From Isoetes taiwanensis (taxonomy: Eukaryota > Streptophyta > Lycopodiopsida > Isoetales > Isoetaceae), in the NCBI GenBank assembly GCA_021234155.1, contig JAJEKV010000056.1, forward strand, positions 8,044,575 through 8,108,574: a stretch of 64,000 nt of DNA, written 5' to 3'. Positions 23,801 through 36,430 of the stretch are shown in pieces (position 1 is the stretch's first letter; each line of letters begins with the position of its first letter). The notes below the pieces were generated by a model. It did not search any database, had not been told where the DNA came from, and saw only the letters and a list, made by a program, of their open reading frames with translations. The position numbers were made by a program, and so were the translations under genes.

Positions 23801-26800
23801 GCTTCTTGGAGTTCGGGTGGTCTTCTGGCCACGGGAACTTGGTCCCGGGGGCAATGTCGACGCTCGAGTCCATTGGCGAGTCGATCGCGATCCGAGAGGG
23901 AGGTCGCCCGTCCGCCCCCGGGGCCTTGGGGAGAGGAAATTTGGGGCAAGCAGCCTCCGGAGGGATTTTAGGGTCAAGGCTCAAGGCGTCAACACCCCAA
24001 CCCCCCACTTCAAGACACAGCTGCAAGGTCCCTACCGACCGACAAGGAGAGGGCCTCCAAACGTGAAACCCCGGTGGGTTGCCGTGCTCTAGAAGGGTTT
24101 ACGTTTTGGGGCCGAGTCCCCGGTCTGCTGCACTTGGGACCGCCGAGAAGCAGCACTGAGAATACGGAGCAAGGGGAACCTGACGGGCGGAGTTTGGGCC
24201 TTTCCTCCTCCCCGATGTGGCAAGTAGAAGTCGGGGGCGCTTTTGGCATGGCAAGACATTCATTAAATTAAGCAATTAATGCATTGCAACGAAAATAAAT
24301 TCCGTTTTGCCGCCGGATCCCTAATTCATCTCCAGCACACGGCCCAATTTTCGGAATTTTCGAGAAGGTCTAGGTCAAAGGGTTAGATAGAACGGTCGGG
24401 CAGCCCGCTGCGTGGGCAACCGAAGCTGGCACCCTTCCCCAAGTCAAACGAGGCCAGGACCTTGCGGGGATCCCTCACAAGAGGGGAGAGTCCGGACCCC
24501 GTGAGGCGGGATCCAAAAGCCCCGAGGCAGCCCTTCTGGCGGCGCTCCCCCGGGGCGGGTGACGCTAATGACCACCCTCCCGAGCCCGGTTCCCCTATCC
24601 CACCGTTGGATCCTCCGTTCAGGGGCCCTCTTCGGGAAGGTCCAAAAAAGATTCCAGATCGGTCCGGGAGAACTTGTCAAAATGGGCGCCCCGATGTCGG
24701 CCTTGTAGAAACCGCGACTGCTTTTTGTCGTTCGGGCACCGGGATGCTCGAATGGCAAATAGACCGCCAAATCGTCGAATGGCATGCAAATTACCCTAGG
24801 GAGCAAGTTACACGGTCGGGTTTTAATAAAGAAGGAAACACTCACGCCCTCCACGACAAGATCCCGCATGCACATCCTAGGCCAATTGACTACGCAAAGT
24901 GTGATGGAAGTGAGCTACTTTGGCGCTTCTTGGAGTTCGGGTGGTCTTCCGCCCACGGAACTTGGTCCCTGTGGCAATGTCGACGCTCGAGTCCATTGGC
25001 AGAGTCGATCGCGATCAAAGGGAGCCGGAGGTCGCCCGTCCGTCCCCAAACGTGGCCTTGGGGAGAGGAAATTTGGGGCAAAAAGCGCCAAGTCTCCTGA
25101 GGGATTTTAGGGTCAGGCCTCAAGGCCAACACCCCAACCCCACTTCAAGACACGGCCAAAGGTCCGGGCCGACCGACAAAAAGGAGAGGGGGCCTCAAAC
25201 GAAACCCCGCGGGTTGCAGTGTGATGGAAGTGAGCTCTAGAAGGGTTTACGCTTTGGGGGCCGAGTCCTGGTCTCGCTGCACTTGGGACTCCGCCCCGCC
25301 GAGAAGCAAAGCGGAGGGGCCGAGAATACGGAGCAAGGGGAACCGACGAGAGGGAGTTTGGGCCTTTCCTCCTCCCGATGTGGCAAGTAGAAGTCGGGGG
25401 CTTTGGGCAAAGCTGGCAAGACATTCGTGAATTCGCAATTAATGCATTGCACGAAAATAAATTCCGGGTTTTTTGCCGATCCCTAATTCATCTCCAAGAC
25501 ACGCCCAATTTTCGGAATTTTCGGAGAAGGTCTAGGTCAAAGGGTTAAGATAGAACGGTCGGGCAGCCCGCCAGGGGGCAACCGAAATGGGCACCTTCCC
25601 CAAGTCAAACGAGGCCGTGACCTGCGTGGATCCCTCACAAGGGGGAGAGTCCCACCCCGTGAGGCGGATCCAAAAGTTCCCGAGGCAGCCCTTCCTCGGC
25701 GCCCCCCCCGGGTTGCACGCTTAATGACCACCCTCCCGGAGCCCGTTCCCCTATCCGACCGCTGGATCCTCCGCTCAGGGCCCCTCTTCGAAGGTCCAAA
25801 AGATTCCAGATCGGGTCCGGGAGAACTTGTCAAACCAAGGGGCCCCGATGCCCGCCTTTGTAGAAACCGGGCAGACTGCTTTTGTCGCTCCGGGCACCGG
25901 GGATGCTCCGAATGGCAAATAGACCCCGCCAAATCGTCCGAATGGCGTAAATTACCCCTAGGGAGCAAGTTACACGGCCGGTTTTGCTAAAGAAGGAAAC
26001 ACTCACGCCTCCACGACAAAGATCCCGCATGCACATCCTAGGCCAATTGACTACGAGTGTGATGGAAGTGAGCTACTTTGGCGCTTGGAGTTCGGGTGGT
26101 CTTTCGCCACTTTAACTTGGTCCCTGTGGCAATGTCGACGCTCGAGTCCATTGGCAGAGTCGATCGCGATTCGAGAGCGAGGTCGCCTGTCCGGCCCCTC
26201 GTGGCCTTGGGGAGAGGAAATTTGGGGCAAGCAGCCCCGAGGGATTTTAGGGTCCGTCCAAGGCCAACACCCCAACCCCACTTCAAGACACGGCGCAAGG
26301 TCCCCGCCGACCGACAAGGAGAGGGCCTCCAAACGAACCCCGTGGGTTGCCGTGCTCTAGAAGGGTTTACGCTTTGGGGCCGAAGTCCGGTCTGCTGCAC
26401 TTGGGACTGGCCGAGAAGCAGCAGTTCGAGAATACGGAGCAAGGGGAACCGACGGAGCGGAGTTTGGGCCTTTCCTCCTCCCGATGTGGCAAGTAGAAGT
26501 CGGGGGCGCTTTTGCAAAGTGGCAAGACATTCGAATTCGCAATTAATGCATTGCACCTAAAATAAATTCGCTTTTTGCCGTGGGATCCCTAATTCATCTC
26601 CAAAGACACGCCCAATTTTCGAATTTTCTGAGAAGGTCTAGGTCAAAGGGTTAGCATTAGAACGGCCGGGGCAGCCCGCTGTGGCAACCGAGCTGGCACC
26701 CTTCCCAAGTCAAACGAGGCCAGGACCTTGCAGGATCCCTCACAAGAGGGGGAGAGTCCGACCCCGTGAGGCGGGATCCAAAAGTTCCCGAGGCAGCCCT

Positions 26801-29800
26801 TCCCCGGGCGGCGCCCCCCGGGCTGACGCTAATGACCACCCTCCCGAGCCCGGTTCCCCTATCCCACCGCTGGATCCTCCGCTCAGGGCCCCTTCTTCGG
26901 AAGGTCCAAAAGATTCCAGATCGGTCCGGGAGAACTTGTCAAACCGCTGGGCCCCCGGGATGTCTGCCTTGTAGAAACCGCGACTGCTTTTGTCGCTCGG
27001 GCACCGGGATGCTCCGGGAATGGCAAATAGACCCTCGCCAAATCGTCCGGAATGGCGAAATTACCCTAGGGAGCAAGTTACACTGGCCGGTTTTGCTAAA
27101 GAAGGAAACACTCACGCCCTCCACGACAAAGATCCCGCATGCACATCCTAGGCCAATTGACTACGAGTGTGATGGAAGTGAGCTACTTTGGCGCTTCTTG
27201 AGTTCGGGTGGTCTTCGGGCCACGGAACTTGGTCCCTGTGGCAATGTCGACGCTCCGAGTCCATTGGCGTAGTCGATCGCGATTCCGGAGAGCGGAGGTC
27301 GCCCGCCCGGCCCCTGTGGCCTTGGGGAGAGGAAATTTGGGGCAAGCAGCCCCGAGGGATTTTAGGGTCCGCCCAAGCGCCAACACCCCAACCCCACTTC
27401 AAGACACTCCGCAAGGTCCCGGCCTTGACCGGGACAAGGAGAGGGCCTCCTCAAACGCAAAACCCCGTGGGTTGCCGTGCTCTAGAAGGGTTTACGCTTT
27501 GGGGGCCGAGTCCCGGTCTGTTGCACTTGGGACTCGGGCCGGAAGCAAAGAAATGAGAATATGGAGCAAGGGAACCGACGGAGCGGAGTTTGGGCCTTTC
27601 CTCCTCCCCGATGTGGCAAGTAGAAGTCGGGGGGCTTTTGCTGGCAAGACATTCGTAAATTCGCAATTAATGCATTGCACGAAAATAAATTCCGTTTTTT
27701 GCCGGATCCCTAATTCATCTCCAAAGACACGGCCCAATTTTCGAATTTTCGAGAAGGTCTAGGTCAAAGGGTTAAGATTAGAACGGTCGGGCAGCCCGCT
27801 GGGTGGCAACCGAGCTGGCACCCTTCCCCAAGTCAAACGAGGCCAGGACCTTGCAGGGATCCCTCACAAGAGGGGAGAGTCCCGACCCCGTGAGGGATCC
27901 AAAGTTCCCGAGGCAGCCCTTCCCCGCGCCTCCCCGGCCGCAAACGCCATCGACCACCCTCCCGAGCGGGTTCCCCTATCCCACCGCTGGATCCTCCGCT
28001 CAGGGGCCCCTTGGGAAGGTCCAAAAGATTCCAGATCGGGTCCGGGAGAACTTGTCAAACCGCTGGGGGGGCCCCGATGTCGGCCTTTGTAGAAACCGTG
28101 ACTGCTTTGTCGCGGGCACCGGGGATGCTTGGAATGGCAAATAGACCCTGCCAAATCGTCCGAATGGCGAAATTACCCTAGGGAGCAAGTTACACGGCCG
28201 GGTTTTATGCGAAGAAGGAAACACTCACGCCTCCACGACAAGATCCCCGCATGCACATCCTAGGCCAATTGACTACGAAAGTGTGATGGAAGTGAGCTAC
28301 TTTGGCGCTTCTTGGAGTTCGGGTGGTCTTCTCGCCACGGAACTTGGTCCCTGTGGCAATGTCGACGCTCGAGTCCATTGGCAGAGTCGATCGCTGACCC
28401 GAGAGCGGAGGTCGCCTGGGCCCGGCCCCTGTGGCCTTGGGAGAGGAAATTTGGGCAAGCAGCCCCGAGGGATTTTAGGGTCCAAGGCCCAAGGCCAACA
28501 CCCCAACCCCACTTCAAGACACGGCCAAGGTCCCGCCGACCGACAAGGAGAGGGCCTCAAACGAAACCCCCGTGGGCTGCCGTGCTCTAGAAGGGTTTAC
28601 GTTTTGGGGCCGAAGTCCTGGTCTGCTGCACTTGGGACCTGGCCGGAGAAGCAGCAGCCGAGAATACGGAGCAAGGGGAACCGACGGAGCGGAGTTTGGG
28701 CCTTTCCTCCTCCCGATGTGGCAAGTAGAAGTCGGGGCTTTTGCAAAGGGCAAGACATTCAGAATTCGCAATTAATGCATTGCACCTAAAATAAATTCGG
28801 TTTTTGCCAGCGGATCCCTAATTCATCTCCAAAGACACGGCCCAATTTTCGGAATTTTCTGAGAAGGTCTAGGTCAAAGGGTTAAGATTAGAACGGGTCG
28901 GGCAGCCCGCTAGTGTGGCAACCGAAATGGGCACCCTTCCCCAAGTCAAACGAGGCCAGGACCTTGCAGGGATCCCTCACAAGAGGGGGAGAGTCCGGAC
29001 CCCGTGAGGCGGGATCCAAAAAGTTCCCGAGGCAGCTCTTCCCCCGCGCCGCCCCCGGGCTGCACGCTATCGACCACCTCCCGGAGCCCTGCCCCTATCC
29101 CACCGCTGGATCCTCCGCTCAGGGCCCCTCTTCGAAGGTCCAAAAAGATTCCAGACGGGTCCGGGAGAACTTGTCAAACCATGGGAAGGCCCCGATGTCG
29201 GGCTTTGTAGAAACCGTGACTGCTTTGTCGCTCGGGCACCGGGATGTTCGAATGGCAAATAGACCCCGCCAAATCGTCCGAATGGCTTAAATTACCCTAG
29301 GGAGCAAGTTACACGGCCGGTTTTATAAAGAAGGAAACACTCACGCCTCCACGACAAGATCCCGCATGCACATCCTAGGCCAATTGACTACGAGTGTGAT
29401 GGAAGTGAGCTACTTTGGCGCTTCTGGAGTTCGGGTGGTCTTCGCCACGGAACTTGGTCCCTGTGGCAATGTCGACGCTCGAGTCCATTGGCAGAGTCGA
29501 TCGCGATTCGAGAGGGGAGGTCGCCTGGCCCCGGCCCCTCGTGGCCTTGGGGAGAGGAAATTTGGGGCAAGCAGCCTCCCGGAGGGATTTTAGGGTCCAA
29601 GGCCTCGGGGGCCAACACCCCAACCCCACTTCAAGACATGGCGCAAGGTCCCGCCGACTGGACAAGGTGAGGGCCTCCAAACGTAAAACCCCTGTGGGCT
29701 GCTGTGCTCTAGAAGGGTTTACGCTTTGGGGGGCCGAGTCCCCGGCCTCGCCACCGGAACTTGATCCCCGTGGCAATGTCGGCATTCCGAGTCCATTGGC

Positions 29801-30980
29801 AGAGCCAAATCAAGGTTCCGTGAGGGGAGGTTGCCCGCCCTTCCCCGTGGGCTTGGGAGAGGAAATTCGGGCAAGCAGCCGATCCTGAGGGATTTTAGTG
29901 TCCAAGGGGGGCCAACACCCCCAACTCCACTTCAAGACATGGCGCAAAGTCCCAGCCGACCGACAAGGAGAGGGGCCTCCCAAACGTAAAAACCCCGTGG
30001 GCTGCCGTGCTCTAGAAGGGTTTACGCTTTGGGGCCGAAGTTCCCGGGTCTTCCGCCACTTTAACTTGATCCCCGTGGCAATGCCGGCATTCTCGAGTCC
30101 ATTGGCGTAGCCAAATCTGCGGTTCCCAGGTGAGGGGAGGTTGCCCGCCCTTCCCCAGGGCCTTGGGGAGAGGGAAGGGGCAAAGCGGGCTTCCGAGGAT
30201 TTTTTAGTGTCACAGCTCCAATGGCGCCAACACCCCAACTCCACTTCAAGACATGGCGCCAAAGTCCCTTCCGACCGACAAGGAGAGGGGCCTCCCAAAC
30301 GTAAACCCCGGTGGGCTGCCGTGCTCTAGAAGGGTTTACGCTTTGGGGCCGAATCCTCCGGTCTTTTGGCCACGGAACTTGGTTTCCGAGAGCAATGTCA
30401 ACGTTTGAGTCCATTGGCAGAGCCAAATCGCGGTTCCGGTGAGGGGAGGTTGCCCGTCCTTCCCCAGGGCCTTAGGGAGAGGAAATTTGGGGAAAGCAGC
30501 CTCCGGAGGGATTTTAGGGTCCGCGCTCAAGGCCAACACCCCAACTCCACTTCAAGACACGCCGCTAGGTCCCGGCCGAATCCGACAAGGAGAGGGCCTC
30601 CAAACGTAAACCCCGTGAGTTGCCGTGCTCTAGAAGGGTTTACGCTTTGGGGCCGAGTCCCAGTCCGCTGTAGCTTGGAACGCACGGTGAAGCGCGCCGG
30701 CCAGAACGCATAGCAAGGGGAACCGACGGAACGGAGTTTGACCTGTCCTCCTCCCGATGTGGCAATTAGAAGTCTGGGGGGCTTTTGCAAGTGGCAACAC
30801 ACGCATTAAATTCATAATTAATGCATTGCACCTAAAAATAAATTCTTATTTTTTGCCACTGGATCCCTAATTCATCTCCAAAGACACGCCCAATTTTTCG
30901 GAATTTTTGGAGAAGGTCTAGGTCAAAGGGTTAGCATTAGAACTGTTGGGCAGCCCGCTTCTTTGAGGCAACCGAAGCTG
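17885..30980. repeat. GC-rich satellite array, unit about 1.11-1.13 kb, about 11 copies
   Basis: The landmark CCAATTGA recurs at 18012, 19129, 20254, 21525, 22651, 23761, 24883, 26044, 27154, 28266 and 29381, giving spacings of 1117, 1125, 1271, 1126, 1110, 1122, 1161, 1110, 1112 and 1115. The array begins and ends in mid-unit. The long spacings come from internal partial duplications (near 20820-20880 and near 25215). The array is visibly richer in G and C than its flanks. The many overlapping open frames are repeat-borne and differ between units, so I call no gene. Each unit holds a hairpin (for example 22946-22958 with 22983-22995). I do not recognise the unit as rDNA or a known satellite. 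Units differ mainly by small indels at recurrent spots. Confidence 0.95.
29745..30660. repeat. Derived 306-311 bp sub-array at the right end of the satellite
   Basis: Only one segment of the satellite unit, from the GGTCTT..GCCAC region to the GGGTTTACGCTTTGGGG region, is repeated here. The word GAGTCCATTG recurs at 29481, 29789, 30095 and 30406, giving spacings of 308, 306 and 311. At each junction the sequence jumps from the CCGGTCT site late in the unit back to the GGTGGTCTT site early in the unit, which share GGTCT. After the third copy the ordinary unit resumes and runs to 30980. These copies also share private changes (AGCCAAATC, GGTTGCCCGCCCTTCCCC), so they amplified from one founder. 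Confidence 0.88.
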
Positions 30981-31056
30981 ATTTGGAAGATTTGGAAGAT
31001 GCAGTTGACTTCAAGCCACAAAGAAACATAAATTTAGTGGCTGCTTCTATCATCAG

Positions 31057-31524
31057 TTGGAGAAAAAATCCAAGCCGATCGGCCCATCACAAACTTCTAA
31101 GAATGTGCATTTGAAAGATTTAGAACATGGAAGTGTCCCATTTGTAAGAGCTACGTGGAGAGTCCAAACCACAAATAATCTTAAGCCGGTTCTACAGGCC
31201 CAAGTCGAAATGTCAGAAACCTCAGTTCAAATGGCAAATCGAATCAAGAAGGCGATATCCAACAGAAGAATGCAAAATATCTTCAAGAATCCTTCAGATC
31301 ATGTTCATGCATATGTATCAATGCTAGATTGTACCCAAGAGAAAAAATATAACAATGTACAAAACATAGGTTTATTGAACAAAAGATCACTTGAACAATT
31401 CAAATACTCCTCCCGAAGCTTGGCTTATGGTTTCTATCGGAAGTCCTCCACTTGTCCATCCCCTTTGAACCATAGCTCCATGTCAAGTATGTTCAAGGTC
31501 AGCCATGCATATGTCGACGCTTAG
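31057..31524 (+). CDS. Unrecognised 155-codon open frame
   Basis: The frame opens with MEKKSKPIGPSQTSKN and contains a moderately basic middle part (about residues 60-85, MANRIKKAISNRRMQNIFKN). I recognise no domain, signal peptide or membrane helix. Just upstream (30985-31050) another frame reads as protein-like (DLEDLEDAVDFKP), so the true coding region may begin earlier and be frameshifted. It lies between the satellite end and the CACTA element, so it may belong to a transposon. DNA from 31525 to 32060 shows no supported gene on either strand. Treat this as a possible gene fragment only. Confidence 0.25.
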   Translation: MEKKSKPIGPSQTSKNVHLKDLEHGSVPFVRATWRVQTTNNLKPVLQAQVEMSETSVQMANRIKKAISNRRMQNIFKNPSDHVHAYVSMLDCTQEKKYNNVQNIGLLNKRSLEQFKYSSRSLAYGFYRKSSTCPSPLNHSSMSSMFKVSHAYVDA

Positions 31525-32160
31525 TATCATGTTAATGCTGCTTTTTTCTGTGGTGCTTCCAAACCCCGACCATCTTTTCAAGAAGCACCCTCATCATGCT
31601 AGGCGTACCACCGTTCCTAGCAATTTGGTCGTGTGCCTTCTCACCAATCACATACTTCTTTTAACACTTTCATCCGATGGATCGTTGTTTCATAGTCCTC
31701 ATCTTCGAGTGGAGGAGGGGGTTCACGGAGGATTCCCTTCCTTCCGATGCCCCTCGGCGGCTCCTACACCAAGCTATAGATTAGAAAATAGATAAAATAC
31801 AATAAAGTGTATAAACTACGTGAGTGTAGCCTTACTTGTGAAGACAGTTCCATATCTCTCTCGCTCTTGAATCCTCATCTCCTCCCGAGATCGGGTTCAA
31901 GCGCCGAAGCATACCTTCCATGGCCATGTATCCCAAAAAGCAATAAAGAAAAAACTCACAATAACCGCAGAATGAAAAAACTAGGATCCGAGGATCGCTC
32001 GCAATACTCAAATCATAAAAGAAATGGGAAAAATGAAAGCCGGCCGATGACTTTAAAGAACAGAGACGCCGTTTTAAGACGATAAACGCCGCTTAACGAC
32101 GTTTAAAGGTCGCTCAACGACGCTTATAACGACGTTTAACGGCTATAACGACGCCGTCGA

Positions 32161-33389
32161 CGAAATTTGTTTTGTTTTCTGTATGCCGAGATGCCATATA
32201 TATTGCCCTATTAGTCCTCCAGCTTTCTCCTCCGCGCCCTTTCCGCGCTCCCGCGCCCTCCAGCTTCCTCCTCCTCCTCCTTCGCCGTGGAGCTCCTCAC
32301 CTACATCCGCCATGGCCGCTTCTCCCGATGCATGCCCGCTGATGCCGCACAGAGGCCGTGGCGCGCCGCCGAGCACCGAATCTGCCCGGCCCGAAAGTGG
32401 CTAGAGACGAACCTAACCCAAGAAAGGTCGGAGTTCAAGCAAGCCATGACAAAGCCGCATGATAGGGGCAAGAAAGACCTCGCCAGACATCGGGAGGCGG
32501 AACCTTCCCTCAATGGGCTGTGCTCGAAAGTGCCCCAAGAAATGCATGGTGAACTCGTTGTGCTTGGCCCGTATGCTAGAGGATAGGGGCCTTTGGGAAG
32601 GGAAACATTTCTTTGAAGCCCTACTTTCAAAAAGTTGCAACTGCACCAACTGTGGCATCGCGGGAAGTGCTCAGACATGAATTCCTTTGGGAAATGACAC
32701 CACCACGGAGGGCTTGGATTCCATGCCTCGAGGCTTGTTCTCGCGGGGTGGAGGAAATCACCGCCGAAAGCACCTTCGAGCCCTGCGCGAGTGGATCACA
32801 CACCGATGCCGATATATACCACTAGATGTGCACTTTGGCATCCACTTTGTTTTGTGTATTTGAATTGTGTATGGGTTTTTATATGAATTTTGTATTTTGA
32901 AGGAATACATATATGATTTTTTTGTATATGAATCTTGCATTTTTGAAGGGAATCTTCACATTTTATGATTAATTAAACATAAAGCGTGTACTCAATCTGT
33001 ATGTAGAACTGCCCCGATCTAGCTTGCAAGCCATAGGTCTATACTAGGATGCCATTAACTTGGCATAAATGTCTATGATAACTTGAAGTTGCAATACTAA
33101 TGTTGCCTAATATGGTTTGTAGTATACACAAATTAAGCATGCCAAAGTATTTTCTTATTCATATGTGGGAAGAAAATATAATAATCATAATAAAGTAATG
33201 AAGGTTCAATCGATGGTAGTCTTCTATCATGACAATAGTCTACCCCCCAACCCCCAACCTCCCTATTCGACCGCCATCTCTTCTTCACCTTCAAATATCT
33301 GGCGGGAGCGAGCCTTACATGGAACTCTTAACCACCACCGATCTTGCAAAGGATCCGGGTAAGGTGACCTACAAAACCTCTATTACATT
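32161..33389. other. Interior of the CACTA element without a recognised gene
   Basis: A GC-rich part (32180-32810) has overlapping open frames on both strands (for example 32183-32404 and 32287-32586 on +, 32301-32678 on -). None matches a family I know. The CTCC repeats at 32250-32290 encode a proline-rich run in one frame. From 32820 the DNA is AT-rich and empty. It could be a captured host fragment or an accessory transposon gene. Confidence 0.3.
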
Positions 33390-33720
33390 AGTTCCTTTGT
33401 TAATGACATATATAAATTTTATTGCATCCAAGTAAACATACTTGTTCACATTGCTCAACCCTCACAGTGTGTCTTGACCACGATACCGACGAAGTTGAAT
33501 CTAGTGAATACAGCCACTTTCGGATCTTTTGTATCGCGTGGCATGAGCACCAAGTACACACAAGATCAAACCATTCGCATCAAACAACATTGTTTTGAAT
33601 GCACTACCGACATCAACCTCCATGATAGTCTTTATAGTACCAATCCATTCCAACATTGCCTCGATTGGGTTTGGGTTGCACTACCACCGCAACCGCATAC
33701 TAAACTTTGCTGATATACCA
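33390..33720 (-). pseudogene. CACTA-associated DUF4216-like fragment
   Basis: Minus-strand translation of about 33520-33690 gives a WIGTIKTIMEVDV..FKTMLFDAN type phrase. It resembles the DUF4216 region that normally follows the tnp2/DUF4218 domains in CACTA transposases (YYG.I..I.EV.....VLFKC.W). The position, downstream of the DUF4218 part on the same strand, is right. Frame breaks and a stop show it is dead. Recognition rests on a short motif only. Confidence 0.45.
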
Positions 33721-34169
33721 CAATCATAAGTGCGTTTGCCATGATCCACACTTTGTCGCGAAAAGTGAGCACCGAGAAGACCATATTGATGCATATGAAT
33801 TATACTACAAAGTAAAGGAACAAATGTTCAAAATAACGAACTTAAACTTCGTGAATTATATGCTATTAAGTTGCACTTACAAATAGTGACACGCCTTTAG
33901 CATATGCAAATTCTTCGCTAGAAACATGTTCGCCACGTTGCCTTGCCATCTCTAGTTGTTCGAGCAGCCATTTATTGTTTATCTCACTTGGCGGGACCCC
34001 TAGATGATACGGAAGTGGTTGTTTGCGATTCTTTTGTCAATAGCGTCTTCTCTCCTCATCTCTCTTTATTTTTTCTTCCTATAAATATTTTTTTATCCAT
34101 TTCTCCATGGGAGTGGAGTTGTAGATGAGAAACTTATTGACTTTTGCCTGTTCTTCTAGTGTGAACAAT

Positions 34170-36430
34170 TTCTTACGTGGTCTTCCTTCGAACTTCTCCA
34201 ACTATAGTTGGAGTGTCTTCATCGATCCATAATCGTGGAGCATTGGGGTGTAGATCGCCAAGAACTTCGGTGACATAGAATAATGACTCTCGTGCTAACC
34301 AACCCTCGGCCATGCAACCCTCGGCCTTGCCTTCGACGTCTGAAGTCCTTGAGGACCTTGTAAAGCGTTCTATAAAAACATCCATCTAGGATTTGTTGTG
34401 CTGCAAGCTCTACTTCGTCCACTAAATGCACTAGTAAGTGAGTTTGTATGTCCAGAAAACTTGTTGGGAATTCTTTTCTAGCATACAACATGCCTCAACG
34501 ACCTTAGTTCGCATGTCCTTAATTTCATTTGTCGGTATCTCCTTCCTTGTAATCCATCTAAATATGATTTAAGAAAGAAAAAGTTAAGTGAGAGTTCAAA
34601 GACGAGTGTTTTCTAAACTGCATCGAACCTCGAAAACTCGATAGGAGACATATTGCATGTAGTGGACCGCCTACGAGACGACCCTCGAACAATAGGCATA
34701 ACAAACCGCAACATCTTATGCCAATCACATGAGATTTCAACCCAGTTAACTCCCCTTCGTTGGAGAAACAATTACGCATAGCGAATGCATATATCTGTCA
34801 GTCTTTATTGCCTTGATCGCTTCTCGAACGGGTTTCATACATTTTCTAGGCACGATCCAATCCACTTGTGGCCTTATTCCTTCTTCGACATTTAACCATG
34901 CTTTAGATTTTGATCCAACTTCTTGTAGATCTTCTCGTCTTTGCATCTGTGTCCACGTCCCAGGTGACATGCTTCCAAATAGGCGGCAAACGTTTTTTAA
35001 AGATGTGCATGGGATCAAGAAGATGATGGATCTTCAATTGTCCCAATAGGGTGAAGGAAGAAGGATGCTTTCCACTTCATTCCCTTAACCTTATTTCCTT
35101 TGGCGGCATCCACATGTTACCCCAATCTCTCATTGTCAACCTTTTTGGGAGGCTCTTGATTGCAATGTTTTTCTCTTGGACCCACGTATCGAAGTCGATT
35201 TTCCATTGTGAGATATCTCTTGAAGTTTGCATAGACATTTTTTGTGCAATGCCGCTTGATTGTGCGAGAGTTCAACTGTTCAAACCCACACAAGTGACAT
35301 GCCGCATATCCGGACACTTGGAGTCGAGGAGAGTTCATACAAACCAGGCCAATCGCTCGTTGTCCACATTAAGATTGCTCTCAAGGTAAATCTTCGTTCA
35401 GCACGAAGTTCTCTTGAGACATCGTAAACTTCAATACCTTCACTCCACAATGTCAAAAGCTCATCAATAACTATTTTCAGATATGGATCTAGACTTTCCG
35501 GCTTCTTCGGTCCTGGAACTAATAGTACTACCATTAAATGGCTAGTCTTCATGAGTAACCACGGTGGTAAATTATAGTTGATCAACACTACTGGCCAAGT
35601 TGACCACGCGGCTGATTGACGTCCATAAGGATTAACACCATCCGTTGCCAACCCTAATCGAGATTTCGTGGCTCTCTTCCAAATTCGGCCATGTTTCATC
35701 AATATGCTTCCATTGCTTGCGGTCACTAACCACGGAAAAGTACATTGTCACTCGACGCATTAGCGGCACACCAACCCATGAGCGAAGCTAGAGATTCACA
35801 TCGAAACAATAGCCTTATGCGAGGGATCAATGGAAAGTAGCGAACCACCTTCATCGGGACGGTCTTTCCCTTGGCATCTGCATTGTACCTAGAGGCACCA
35901 CATTTTAGGGCATGTTTACGTGTTCTTGTAGATGTCATCCGGATAATATACCATGCAATCATTTGGACAAGCGTGAATCTTATGGTAGCCCTAAACCATG
36001 AGTCGCCAATATATTTTTATTTCGGTCGACTTTTGGGCATAGTGTTCCCTTGTGGGAGTATTTTCTCTTGCAATAACTTTTGTATAAAACAGACCTTTCA
36101 TTATACATTCAACTACAAATTCAATAAGTCAAGTGATTGCAATTGTACTTACTCTAACAAAGCCGTAACTGCGGCATTGCTCCATTTGAATTTGGCTTGA
36201 AGGTTTAATATCAATAAAGATGTCGCCAATCTAGATATGCTTGCACTGGATATAATGCTTTATCGCCTCCTCCAATAAAACGTGATCTTCATGACCATCG
36301 TTAGGAGTATTTATATCGTCATCTAGGTGGTTGTTGTCGAAGATTGGGCCAAATGCATCTAACATGTCGACTATGGGTTCTTCAACTTCCATGAAGTCGT
36401 CCATAGGGGCATTGTCATCATCTTCATCAT
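34170..36430 (-). pseudogene. CACTA tnp2-type transposase (Transposase_21 plus DUF4218), multiply frameshifted
   Basis: The transposase of CACTA elements binds element ends and moves the transposon. Reading down the minus strand: an acidic Asp-rich N-terminal part (about 36420-36250); FKWSNAAVTALL (about 36190) and PQGNTMPKS; KVVRYFPLIPRI (about 35840); the hallmark block LGLATDGVNPYG, NYNLPPWLLMK and VPGPKKPES with YLKIVIDELLTLW (35660-35450); MWTTSDWPG (about 35350); DUF4218 motifs GLKSHVIGIRCC (about 34730), FPTSFLDIQTHLLVHLVDEV (about 34470) and GCMAEGWLARESL (about 34310). Stops and frameshifts separate nearly every block, so the gene is dead. The block order matches the family. Confidence 0.87.

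Noticed and set aside
18015-30713. Dozens of open frames of 60-210 codons across the GC-rich array
   Set aside because: They change frame and length from unit to unit with every small indel, occur on both strands and have Pro/Arg/Gly-rich composition. GC-rich repeat DNA with few stop codons explains them.
17885-30980. Ribosomal DNA
   Set aside because: I looked for familiar 18S, 5.8S, 26S or 5S blocks in the unit and found none. Only an intergenic-spacer origin remains possible.
32183-32810. A host gene inside the CACTA element
   Set aside because: Frames are open on both strands only because of GC content, and none resembles a known domain; kept as an anonymous region.
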